Origin: Azoarcus_F sp036734105
GTDB taxonomy: Bacteria; Pseudomonadota; Gammaproteobacteria; Burkholderiales; Rhodocyclaceae
Assembly (NCBI GenBank): GCA_036734105.1
Contig: DAIMZH010000013.1
Location: 5,253 to 69,252, forward strand
Direction of reading: 5' to 3'
DNA length: 64,000 bases
The translations under genes and the position numbers were made by a program. Within the stretch, counting starts at the first letter, position 1. Each line of letters opens with the position of its first letter. This document shows positions 21,701 through 33,700 of the stretch, one piece after another. The notes under the pieces were generated by a model. The model was given only the letters and a program-made list of their open reading frames with translations. It was not told the DNA's origin and made no database searches.

Positions 21701-24700
21701 GTCAGGCGTCCAGGAAGACTTGTCCTGGGTATAACTCAAACGCGCCGAGTCGTTGTACTGCCCGACCCACTCACCACGGTGGTAACCGGACAGGGCATCA
21801 GCGGCCTGCAAGGTCAACCACTGTTCGTTCCTCTGACCAGTCACCGCACCGGTACCAGCGTTGAAGCCGGTACCGCTGCCGACACTGGAAACCTGATCAA
21901 CCTGCACGAAAAGATATTGCGTCTCGCCCTGCGTGACAGTTCTGAGAATGTCGCGTTGAGCGCCATCCGGCATCTGGATGTACTTGTCCCGCCACCCGGC
22001 GACATCGACGTGGAAGATTCGGTCCGAACCCCAATCCGGGGTCACGATCTCGGTTGGCACAACCTGACCATTGAGGGTCTTCTCGAGCGCGACGCGATTG
22101 TGGTGAACCGTTCCGCCAGCATCCGTCACGCTATAGGTGAAGTCATACAGCGGCATGTACCCCGTGTGGTTCAGCACCGCCTGTCGCTGTGGCTCAAGGA
22201 GTTGGGTAAAGCCGAGATAGCTGGCGTTCTTGTACTCACCACGAACATAGCTCAACATGACGGGAGCAGCAGATTGCCCGGGATTTTCGGCCGTGCCGGC
22301 GTTGTTCCAGTTCACCTGGAAGTTGTGGTAATGAACACCCTCGATCAGCGTGTTGAGGAAGCGTTCATTCAGCGGCGCATTCGGGTTGTAATAGCCAATC
22401 TGATAAAGCCTGGCGTCATATTGATAAAACTCGCTGCCGACCTTGACCCGCGCCGTGCCCACCTGCTCGGTGATGGTGGTCTCTTCATAGGTGATTCTCG
22501 GCACCTGAATCGTGCCAACCGCCACCTCCTGATAGCCGACAACAGTCTGGATTTCATCTTCGATGGTGGTGATGACCGGCACCAACAGCACACGATCGCC
22601 GCCGACGTCGGGGTCAGCAGTCAGATGCACCTGCCCGCCAGAACGGGCCTGCAGGTCACCGGCTGCCTGCACCACGCCCTGCCCGACGACCCGAATCAGT
22701 CCGTCAGCCAGTTGAGCGAGCGTTATCTCACCTTCAAGCAGCGTCCGCCCAAGGTTGAGATTTACGCCTGCATTGAGATGCACGTCACCAGCCGACTGCA
22801 CCAGCCCGGCAATACGCAGCTCGTTGCGGGCATTGACCAGAATGCGGCTGTCAGCCGCCTCGGTCTTGAGAATGCCGTCCACATAAATGGACGGTGCTGC
22901 CAGATGCACCAGCGCATCAGCCTTGATGATGGCGTCCTCGCTGGTAATCTGGCCCAGAATATCCATGCGCTCACGCGCCTGCAGGAAGGTTCCGGATTCC
23001 TCCGCCAAGGAGAAGACGTGGCTGCCAAGTGTCATGGTGATGCGGTTGGCCACGATGCTGACATCGTCGCGGGCATCGACCAGGCCCTGGATCACCACAT
23101 TGCCCGCAACCGAGACCATATCAATGCTACCGACGCGGCCAATGTCCTTGTTTTCACCCTCAACCTGACCAACCACGCCTTGCAGCAGGATGTTGCCGGT
23201 CGCGCGCAAACTCATCGCGCCACCGTGGTCAGTATCAAGAGTGCCGCCACTTTGCCGTATGCCAGCCTCGTTCAATACAACCTCGGTGACCACCAGGGCA
23301 GTGCCACTGGTGTCAGTACCTGCCACCAGATCAAGTGCAGCCCCCGCACGGACCAGGCCATCCACAAACAACTGACCCTGCGATTCAATGCGCGCACTGG
23401 AGCCAGAGTCTGCAGCATTGACGATATTGCTGATCAGTATTCTGCCAGTTGCAAAGATGTCGATTCTGGCCGGGTCTCCGCCAATCAGCACAGGCTCTCC
23501 GCCCTCGCTCAACTCGCCGCGTGCATCTGCACGCACGGCGGCTGCGGCCCCCACCACAAGACCAAGACCAGCGTCATCACGCCCGGCACGAATGCGCAGT
23601 TCACCGCTTGCCTGTGCGACCGCTCCCGCATCAGACAGATCAAGAGACTCATCAAGCCGCATACCGCCCACAACCACTGCCCCGGTGGCACGGATGTCCA
23701 GCCGCGCGTTCTTGCCTGTCCACCGGGCCTCACCCGCTGCTGCATCAAAGCTTGCCCCGGCAAGCAGTGCACCGCTCAGCACCATGTTTTGTGCATTCAG
23801 CGTGATCCGGCTGGCATCTCCCGACGAATACATCTGGGTATCAGCACCGAGCTGCATACCGGCGGCAGCGCGCAGCTCTAACAGGCGATCTGCTGCCATG
23901 ATGACGCCGCGCGCCTGCACCTGCAGCAGCGCGATCGCGGCATCACCCGCGCCTGAGCTGATTACTATCTCGGCACCACTAGCCGAAGCGGCATAACCCA
24001 GCGCATTCAACTCGCTAGCCAGCCCCTCGGCCACGCTCGCCATGCTGTCAAGATTGGTGCCAACAAAGCGGACCAGGTCGGCACCGACGCGCAGCAGATA
24101 CTGCTGGCCGGACTGGAAGGTGACCGCTGAGAGGTCAATGCTCCGCGCAGTATCCACAGCACCGGCAGCGGATACCACGACACCTGCTACCGCCTCTGGA
24201 AGCACAGGAGCAAAAGTGCCAGCACGCAACATGCCGCCTGCGTCTACGGTGAGTCGCTGGTTGGCATCGGCCAGCAGCAAACGGGTGTTGACGAGTTCCA
24301 TGTCAGCACCCGAACGCAGCAGCATTGAGCCAGCCACGTCGAACTGACCCGACACCAGCATGCTGCCAGTGGCAATGGCCTGAACCTCGTAGTCGAGCAG
24401 CGAAGCAGTGTTGCGCTCGCTGATGATCCAGCCCTGCAACACCACATCCTGGCCACGCAACGTCACCTGACCGTTGGTGTTGATCAGACCGCTGCGATCC
24501 AGTGTCAGCGAACCTTGCCGCGAGCTGATCTCAACCAGTTGCAGACCCGGGTTGCGCTGATCATCACGATCCACACCAATCTGGTTGTTGATCACAACAT
24601 CCTGCTCACCGGTGATCATGATACGACCAGCAGAACCGGTGGAAATCAGTCGTGCAGTACCAAAGGTTTCGACGCTGCGCTCGCCCGGCAGGTTCAGGGT

Positions 24701-27700
24701 GCCGGCGCGCAAGATGATGTCGCGATCCGCTTGCAGGTCGCCACGAACCTCAAGCGCACCCCGTGCGTTAACAATGATACTGGCATTGGTGCCGCCAGCC
24801 ACCAGTCTGCCTTGCAAGACGGCATCGCCGGCCGGGTTCAGCTCGATATTGCCACGGCGGGTTTCAAAGGTGCCACTGGCGCGCAGGTCAAGACCATCCG
24901 AGCCGAGGTCGCTACCGCTCAGGAAGTTGATCGCGTCATGGCCGATGACATGCGACGCGATGATCACGTCGCCATTGATGGCACCTTGACGGCCAAAATT
25001 GACCACTGAGCCGACCTGACTTGCGTCCACCGCGACTACCGGAGCCGACGTCATGACGCCCGCCTCGAAACCGCTGAAGCCCAGGCGATCGGCACCGACA
25101 GAGCCGCTGCTGTAAAGCCTGGTGTCGAAGGCACCGGTGAACATCAGACGACCGTCGTCCAGGCGCACCCGGAACAACTCGTCCGGGCTGCTGGACGGCA
25201 GATCGGGGTTTTCCGCCAGAGATGCCTCAATCGCCTGCTTGAGGGTCATGGTCTGGCCGGCATCGGGCGCAGGAGAAACCACGCGGAACTGGGTTTCATC
25301 CATGATGCGTTTCTGCAGGGTGTTCATCAGATCACCCAGACCTTGGTGCGCTGCAGCTTCGGCTTGAGTCAGGATGACCTCGCCACGCACCACATAGCGG
25401 CCCACGTCAATCTCCAGGTCGAGGCTGACATCGCTGGTCAAGTCCCCGGTGGCCAGCTCGGCAAAGCCATCAGCGCGCAAGCGCTGGTCGTATGCCGCTA
25501 CCTGCATCCAGATATCACCGGAAGCGCTCAGATTGATGGCGCTGTCGGTGAGTCCGGTGCGCAGCCCCACTGTGCCGCCCAGCACAATGCCGTAATCCTG
25601 CTGGCGAGCATGAAGTTCTTCCGGCGGCGTATCCGGCATGGCGCTCAGGTATGCGGACCCGGCCCCGGTTCCGCCACGCAAAGTGATCTCGCGTCCGGCA
25701 AACAGCTCCCGGGTAAGCAGAATCTGCTTGTCTGCTTCAATCTCGATTCTCGAAGCGCCGTTTCCGAAGACAGGCAGACTGCCCAGATAGCTTCCGTTGA
25801 CATCAAAGACGTCCTGAACTTCGCCGCCAGCAACAAGGAAGCCGAAGATGTCGGCATCACCCGCCGACTTGATGTGGATCACGCCGTCATCGCCACGCGC
25901 AGAAAGTTGCGCGGCACCCGGCAAGTACACCCCGACGCCACTGGCGTTGGTGCCACCTTCCAGGGTGATGGCGTCATAGGCACGCAGACGACCACCGATT
26001 TCTACCGTTTCACCGGTTTCTGTCAGCGTGGGGCCGCCCAGATAGACCTGACCAAGCGCCTTGATATCAATTGAACCGCCTTCGGTGCTCCATTGCAGGG
26101 TTTCGCTTTGCAACACGCCATTGTCGAACACTTGGTTGACTCGTGCGCCTGCCGTCAGAGTGCCCACTATCCGGGTGTTGCCCTGCACGTCGATCGTAAT
26201 ATTTCCGCCGTCGCCCCCTGTCCCTTGGGCAATGACGGTGATGCCACCAGCCGAGGTGATGCTCAAGGCAACACCTTCGTCATCCGGTCCGGGAAGATCG
26301 GTCGTGCGCAGCGTCACTGCACGGCTCGCCTCGATTGCGCCATCCAGATGGATACGCTGACCGGCCTCGACGAGCACCATGGACCCCGGCTGATTGCGGA
26401 CTTCAGCGCCCGGGGCAAGGTTGGCACCGGCCACGATACGCCCATCAATAATCACATCCTGACCACCGATCAGGCTGATCTGGCTGTTTGCGGTCAAGGT
26501 GTTCAATGTTGACGTGGCGTGCACAAAAACGCTGACGCCTGCGGCATTTGCTCCCTGTCCGGGACCGGTCAGTGCTGCATTAGTGAGCGCATCAACGCCA
26601 CCACGCAGACTCAGGTCACCGGTTACCCGGGCGTTGCCCTCCCAATACACCCAACGCTCGGAATGCAGATCCAGGTCTGCATGATCACCCAGCAGGTTGA
26701 TGTTGCCACGGACGATGACATCACCCTCGCCAGAGATTGACACACCTTGCCCGTCATCCAGCGTGGTCAGCGTACCGGTGAGCAGGAAGCCATAACCGCG
26801 CTGACCAAAGAGCTCCGGCACCTCCTGAATCTGTACCGAATTGACGTTGCCATCATTGTTTTCGTCCAGCAGGTAGACGAGGTAACGGTTGATGCCATCA
26901 GAGAGCAGGTAGCGTTTTTCGTTACCGCCTGCCCCTTCGGTTTCGGCAGGATAGTCGACACCCGCTTCGAGCATCGTGCGCAATGCGACATTGTCTGCAA
27001 GTTGGGCATTGTAGAAGACGGGCGTTGAGTACTCGGCATATCCGACGCTTTGCAGCACCAGGAAGTACTGCTCCGGCGTGAGTCCGACCGGCTCGGGGTC
27101 TTCAGCGCTGGGCTCAGCCAGGCGCTGGAAGGGTGTGCCATCCTCGGGGCGGGGTACGTCCTGCCACTGGATATCGCTGTTCCGATAGTCTCCCGGCTGC
27201 GCTTCACTGCCAGCGACAAAGGTCAGGCGGAAGCGGTCTGCGTGGTCTTCGGCAAGCGTGGGGTTTGACCAGACCACGCCGGCAAAGCGCTGATAGCCCA
27301 GGTGCGCGAGCACAAGGTCAACCTGCGCAAGCGTGAGATCCTGGAACGCTGCGTCCTCACCCGGGTCGAGCGACACCGACTCACCATCAACCGTGACAGT
27401 CCAGTCGATATCGCTGTTACGGTAATCCTGATCTTCACCCTCTATGAAATCAAAGACAAACTTACGCTCGCTCTCGGTTGCGTCCGGTTTGACAAAGACC
27501 GGGTTGGGGTATTGCACATAGCCAAGCGTCTCGGCCACCCGGGTGCGCTGCTCAAGCGTCAGATCCTCGAAGGTCGCGTCTTCGGCCGGGGTGTCCACTC
27601 CCCCCCAGTTGATCTGCTCGTAGTCGATGATGGCCGGCGTGCCACTGGCAAACTGGCGCACCACCTGCTGGCCGGACGCTGCGTCCGGTTTGACCCACAC

Positions 27701-30700
27701 GCCATCCGAATAAATCTCGTAGCCGAGCGAATGCGCAAGCGCACGCTGCTGGGCAGCCGTCAACGCCGCAAACGCGGTGTTGGCGGCGGGCATGCCCGCG
27801 TCACCCCAGAAAATGTTCTCTCGCTGGTAGTCAGTGACCAAGCCACGCGTGAAGCTCGTTTTGAGTTGCTCACCCGGCAGCGCCGAGAAGTTGTAATACT
27901 CAAGTTGGTCCACCGGGTTGAAACCAGGCGTTCCGGTCAACGCCTCCCAGTCGATGTGGGCAGGGCTGACATCGAACCCAAGGTGCCTGGCCACAACGAG
28001 ACGCTGCAGCGACGACAGTTGCAGGAAGCTCGCGTTTTCAGCGGGCGCACCGGACAAGCTCCAGTCGATCTCGCTGTTCAGGTAATCCTCGCCAACACCC
28101 TGTATGAAACGTGTGCGAGCCTGCGGGTTCTGAAGGTCGGGGTCGGTGGGGTAGAACAGCAGGTCTACCGAATACCCCAATGCACCGGCGACGACGAGAC
28201 GCTGCTCCAGCGTGAGGTCATCAAAATCCGCATTGGCTGCAGGCGGCGTCACACCCAACCAGTTGATCCGGTCGTTGTCATAATCCGCAGAAGTACCCTC
28301 TAGCAGCCCGGTGAGCACCTGACGGCCTGGCTCGGCCGCCATATTGACCAGCACCAGCCCAGCATGAAAGGTATAGCCAGTCGAGTCGGTCAGCGACGAA
28401 CCCACCGTCAGCTCGGTCAGGAAGCGCGAGCCCGCCTCTGCGTTGGGGTTGTAGAAGCCGCCGTTTTCAAAAACGGTATAGCCTTGAGCGCGAGCAATCG
28501 CGAACTGTGTCTCCTGATCCAGTGTAGAGAAGGGCACCAAACCGGAAACCGGCACCAGCCCCACGCCACTTCCGGCCAGAGGTCGGTTGGCCCCATCAAG
28601 CAGGGCGCGCAGGTCTGCGGTGATGTTCCCTGCCTTGATCGCAGCAACCAGGGCTTCCAGATTGACATTGCTCTCGGCGACAACACGGCCAGGAATGGTG
28701 TCAAAGTATTCAGCGAGATCGGAGACCGTCTCACCGTACTCTATGGACATTGCGCCCGCTGCCGTCACAGCACCGGCAAGACGCATCTCTCCTGTCGTGC
28801 GAATATCCAGCGAGGTGTTTGCACCCGTGGCGACGATCTGCGTATCGGTAATGAAGCGTGCGCCCACAGTCACAGCGGTGCCACTGTTCATGTGGAAGAA
28901 CTGCCCGGCATCAATGATGACTTTCGCGTCATCAGCGCGTGCTGCAATCAACGCACCCTGAGTCAGGGCGATACCCGCCGTTGATTGAATATCGATAGTG
29001 GCATTGCGCCCGGCGCGGTCGGTATTGACCGGCACGCTGTTCACATCGGTTTCACCCGCGAAAAACGCTGTGCCGCTGAAGATGGTCCCGGAGGTGCGCA
29101 CCTTGAGCAGTCCACCATCGCGACGAACGCTGATCTCGCTGCCTGCGCCAGCCGTAATGCTGTTGGGCGTATCCGGAATCGGGGTGCTGCGCTGGAACAC
29201 CAGTGCGCCGTCACCGGTCGACCCGAGCACTTCGATGTCTACACGGTCCAGCCCTCGGATCCAGCCGCCGTTGACGAGTTGTTCATCAATCCGCAGATAC
29301 AGGTCATTGGCCTCAAGCCCGGAGGTACCGGGTTGGGTCGGTGTGCGGGTACTGGTGGGCAGCACATCGACGACATGCCCTTCCAGGTCGAGACGTTTGG
29401 CGGCCTGAACATCGCCTGCCACGCTAACACGATCACCGAGCAGGGTGACGTCGTCCTCAAACCTGGCGGTGAAGTCGAAGCGCCCAATCCGGGTATCAAG
29501 CGCGTCGCCAACAATCATGCGAACCGCGTCGTCATGGCGATGACCGATCGTGATGCTGCTGAAACCAGCTTGCAGGGCGGAGAGGTCGCCCATGCCGAGT
29601 TCCATGAATCCGGTGTTTCCAGCCGTGGACAAATCCACGCCCAAGCGAGACTGACCCGCGCCACCAATCCGGTAGGCCTGCGTATCGGTCTTGGCATGGA
29701 TGGTCAGGTTGCCAGTGCCTCTGACGCTGTCTGGCCCGGCTTCGTAGAAGTCCACATCATCGGCGACGACACGGATCTCACCACCACCCCCTGCGCGGAG
29801 CAAGGCGCCGTCTGCCAGTGACAGCAAGGACTCATAGGTCTCCAGGTCGACATCAATGAGTCCTTTGGCGGTATACAGGCCGCCGTTGGCACGTCCACCA
29901 GCCAGCACACGCAGGCTGTCACGCTCGCGGATGACGATGTCACCCCGGTTGGTGGAGCCGGTGTAGGTGTTGACCACTGTCAGGGCTGCGAGGTCGCTAT
30001 GCAATACCCCTTCGATACCAACCGCCTGCAGGTTGAAATGCCCCCCCGGAGACTGCAAATACTGATTGTCGACATTCAACGCGCCAGGCGTGGTCACCTT
30101 CAGATTGGTGCTGCCCCATGACTCATTTGCTGCGCTGACAATGCGCAGCGCGCTTGAGGCATTCGTGTCGTTGATCACCACATCGGTGAGACCGCCGCCA
30201 AATTCGACCACCCGCTGGTCATGGACAAGCTTCATCTGCCGCAATTCGATGTCATGCGACGAATTGACGTCATCCAGAATCAGGGTGTTCGTCCCTGAAC
30301 CACCCTCAATACCAAGATAGCCAATCAGGTCCGCACGAATGGTGTCGTTGCCCGAGCCCAAGGTGATGTTGGTGGCTGCAGAGCCCTCAACGCGAACCTC
30401 GTTGTTTCCACCCGACAGCACCACGGTGTTGAGCCCGGAGCCCATGTCGACGATGGCACCTGCATTACCACCGACATAGGTGTCGTTGCCACCGCCACCG
30501 TAGAATCTGATGCCTGCAGTGTCGCCACCGTAGAATTCGTCGTTGCCGGAGCCGCCCCGGATGGTGCTGCCTGAGGCGCCACCCAGAATCACAAACACGT
30601 TGTTTCCGCCACCACCGTCAAGATCGAGCAGCGCGGAGACGCCTGGCTCTATGAATATCTGGTCATTGCCGCTACCGCCACGGGCAACGATCTTGTTCAC

Positions 30701-33700
30701 GCCACTGTAGACTTTTGTCTCGCCCAAGGCACTGACTTCGACCCGGCCGGATATCAGTTGCCCTGTGCCAGAATCATAAACAGGGCGGATGAGGTAGGAG
30801 GGGTTGACGATCTTGTCGTAGACGGTGGGTCCATAACGGCCTGACTCGTCGCCCATGCTCAGATAGAGCGTGTCGCCCACCTGGGTGGCAATCTGCGGCG
30901 GCCCGGCAAGACTCCACGCCTTGCTGAAGCCAAAGGTCTTGCCAATAACCGTCACATGTCCACGAAGCAGCGCGGACGCCGGGGTCAACTCGATGGCACC
31001 GCCAATGCCGGCCAGCGTCTTCCTGATCTTGAAAAGCCCCAGGTTGAGGCTGAGGTCCACCTTGCCGTAGAAGCTCGCAGCAATCAGTTGGTCGCCGATG
31101 CTGATCGACATGCCAAAACTCAGCTTGATGATACCGAGGTTGAGGCTGGCATCTACCGACCCGGTAATCAGGAAGCCGCCATCGGAGCGGATGTAACCCG
31201 ACACATTGATCGTGACGAAATTGAAGAAATTGAGGCTGGCCTCGTCAACCCGCAGCTCGAACACCGAATCGATGATGCTCATTCCGCCCCGGAATGTCAG
31301 ATCGAAGGCGAGGACATTCATGGAGCCGTCAAGGTCGAGCTTGAACAGCGTGTTACCGGCAATCGCGGGACCACCACGCAACGGGGTATAAGCCTGTGAT
31401 CCGGTGTTGATTTCAAGCACGGCGGCGGCCGAAATCCCGATCACGTCAACACCCAGCCTGACATCAAAGCCGGCACGCATGGCAAAAAACACGCCGTTGC
31501 CTTGGTCGAGAATGGCTGCATCTGCGAAGACTGCTGCGCTGCCAAGCGCCCCCAGATCCAGGGTGACAGCCAGACTTGCCTGGAAGCCCTGCTCATTGAT
31601 CAGCAGATCGACCGAGCCTTGCAGCGAGATCGACATGCCGAGGTTAAGAGTGACGTTACCGCCGCCGGCAATACGGAGCATGGTCGGATCCAGCTCCTTG
31701 TCGACAAACTCACCGGCGACAACATTGTTGTCTTCGTCGAGCTTGATCGCCCGCACAGTCTGCGACTGATTGGTGGTATTGATCTGCAGCAGCATGAAGC
31801 CGCTGATGCTGATCGGCCCCAGGTCCATGATGGGCTGACCCGGAGACCCGATCTGGACTGAGCCATACAGACCGGCACTACCGTCGTTACCGGTCTTGAA
31901 GCCCAGCGTGCCAACGGCACTCACCGGGTTGAGGAGCGGCATGTCGATGGTCATGCCGAGATTCAAGACTATGTCGTTGTCCGAAATCAGGAAGGAGAAC
32001 TCGCCCTCCAGCCTCAGCAGGCTCAGCAGGTCGAGGCTGCCCTCGCCGCGCAATGACAGATAGAAGTTGACTTCGGCATCCTGCCCCGGCGGTATGGCGC
32101 TGATGACCAGCTCGTCGGTACCGACACGCTCCTGGAACTCGGGTGGCACCTGATAAACCAGTTGTGCACCAGGTGCATTGGAGCCAGCGTAAAGCATGAC
32201 CTCCAGCAGATCGACCTGCAGGTTGACAACAGGCCCGAGACCAATCGAGACATCCGTCAATGCGGCACGAATGCCCAGACCATCTGCGTTCGCAATCATC
32301 AGGAATTGCGCGTCTCCAGACAGGTTGAAGCCCTCTGGTCCGATGCTCGCCGATGCATCCACAAACAAGGTGAACTCATCATCGGTGAGTTTGATCTCGA
32401 AGACACCATCCAACTGGATGAGATCGAAAGCGTTGAACTCCGCCTCACCCTGCACACGAATGATGCGTTCATCATAGTTGAGCATGATCGCACCGGCGGC
32501 GTTGCCGGTTTCTATCCGGTAACCCGGCAGGTCGACACGGATGTCGCGGACGAAGTCAGCCGCACGACCACCCTTGAAGACGATCTTGTAGCCACCCTGC
32601 ACCGTGTCGGTGATTTCGACTTCGTTGGCATTGATGCCAAGCGAGGCAAAGGCCGAACGCAAGGACTGCTTTTCCTGCTCTTTGGTCTGTGGCTGACGTT
32701 GCTGCGTGGCCGGGTTGAGCACTGGGCCGAGCACGGCAGTGCCGACGGCGGTGCTCCCCATCATGCGAATGACGACCTCGCCATCCAAACCAGACGGAAT
32801 GAACAGCTCACCACTACGCGAATTGGTTTGAACCGTGGACACCGAGCGACTGTAATCGACCACCGCCATGTCACCGCTCAAAGCCTGGTTGAGGTCGAGC
32901 ATGACGCGGTTGAATTCGGCGGTAAGACCATCTATGCCGACCATGCCAGCCGAGGCCAAATCCACCGAGCCCGCAAAGTAAGCGCCGGGGTTGGTCAGAT
33001 TGGTGTCAAGCATGAGCACCAGTCCGAGGTTGAGGTTGTCAACCGCCAGACCAATGGCGCTTTCGTTGCGCAATGTGCCGTCTATGCGATTGTGGTTATC
33101 CGGATTGCCGATCCAGTAGCCGCTGCCACCGACCGGTATGCCGACAAAGCCAAACACATTGGAGATGCCGATGGCAATCGAGGTGACTTCGCGCTCGGTG
33201 CCATTGGACATGATGACGGTTTCAGCGCCGCGCTTGGTAAAGGCCATGGCACCGGCAACCTGCAGGATGCCGGCGATGTCGCCTTCGATGTACTCGATCT
33301 TGGCCTGAACGATGTCTTGGTTGTAGCTCAACAGAACCGGAGAAGTGGGGTCGCCGGTGGGCACCAGCAAGCCTGGATTCTCGTTGGTACCAAACACCGC
33401 CTGCCCTGGCCCTGGCATGCTCAAGCCTGCCAGAAGAGGCGTGAGGTCTCCAGCCAGCAGGGCCTGCACCGTCTGCAAGGTGTCAAACACACCTTGCAAA
33501 GGCCCAAGAGGCAAGCCCGGCGGCAGCGCTGGCAGCTCGGGCAGATCCAGAGAGGGCAGCGGGAAGTCACTCAACAGCGCAGCCGGGTCAAAACCGGTTT
33601 GGGTGAGATCAATGTATGGCATCGGCAGTACAAGCGCCGCCTTTTCCAGACCCGGGATCAGGCCGGTGTTGATGTTGACCTCTATCTCTTCGAGGCTGAC

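Noticed and set aside
21779..23881. 700-codon open frame on the plus strand
   Set aside because: It is antisense to the beta-helix of the giant, has no ribosome site or recognisable domain, and has shadow-like composition.
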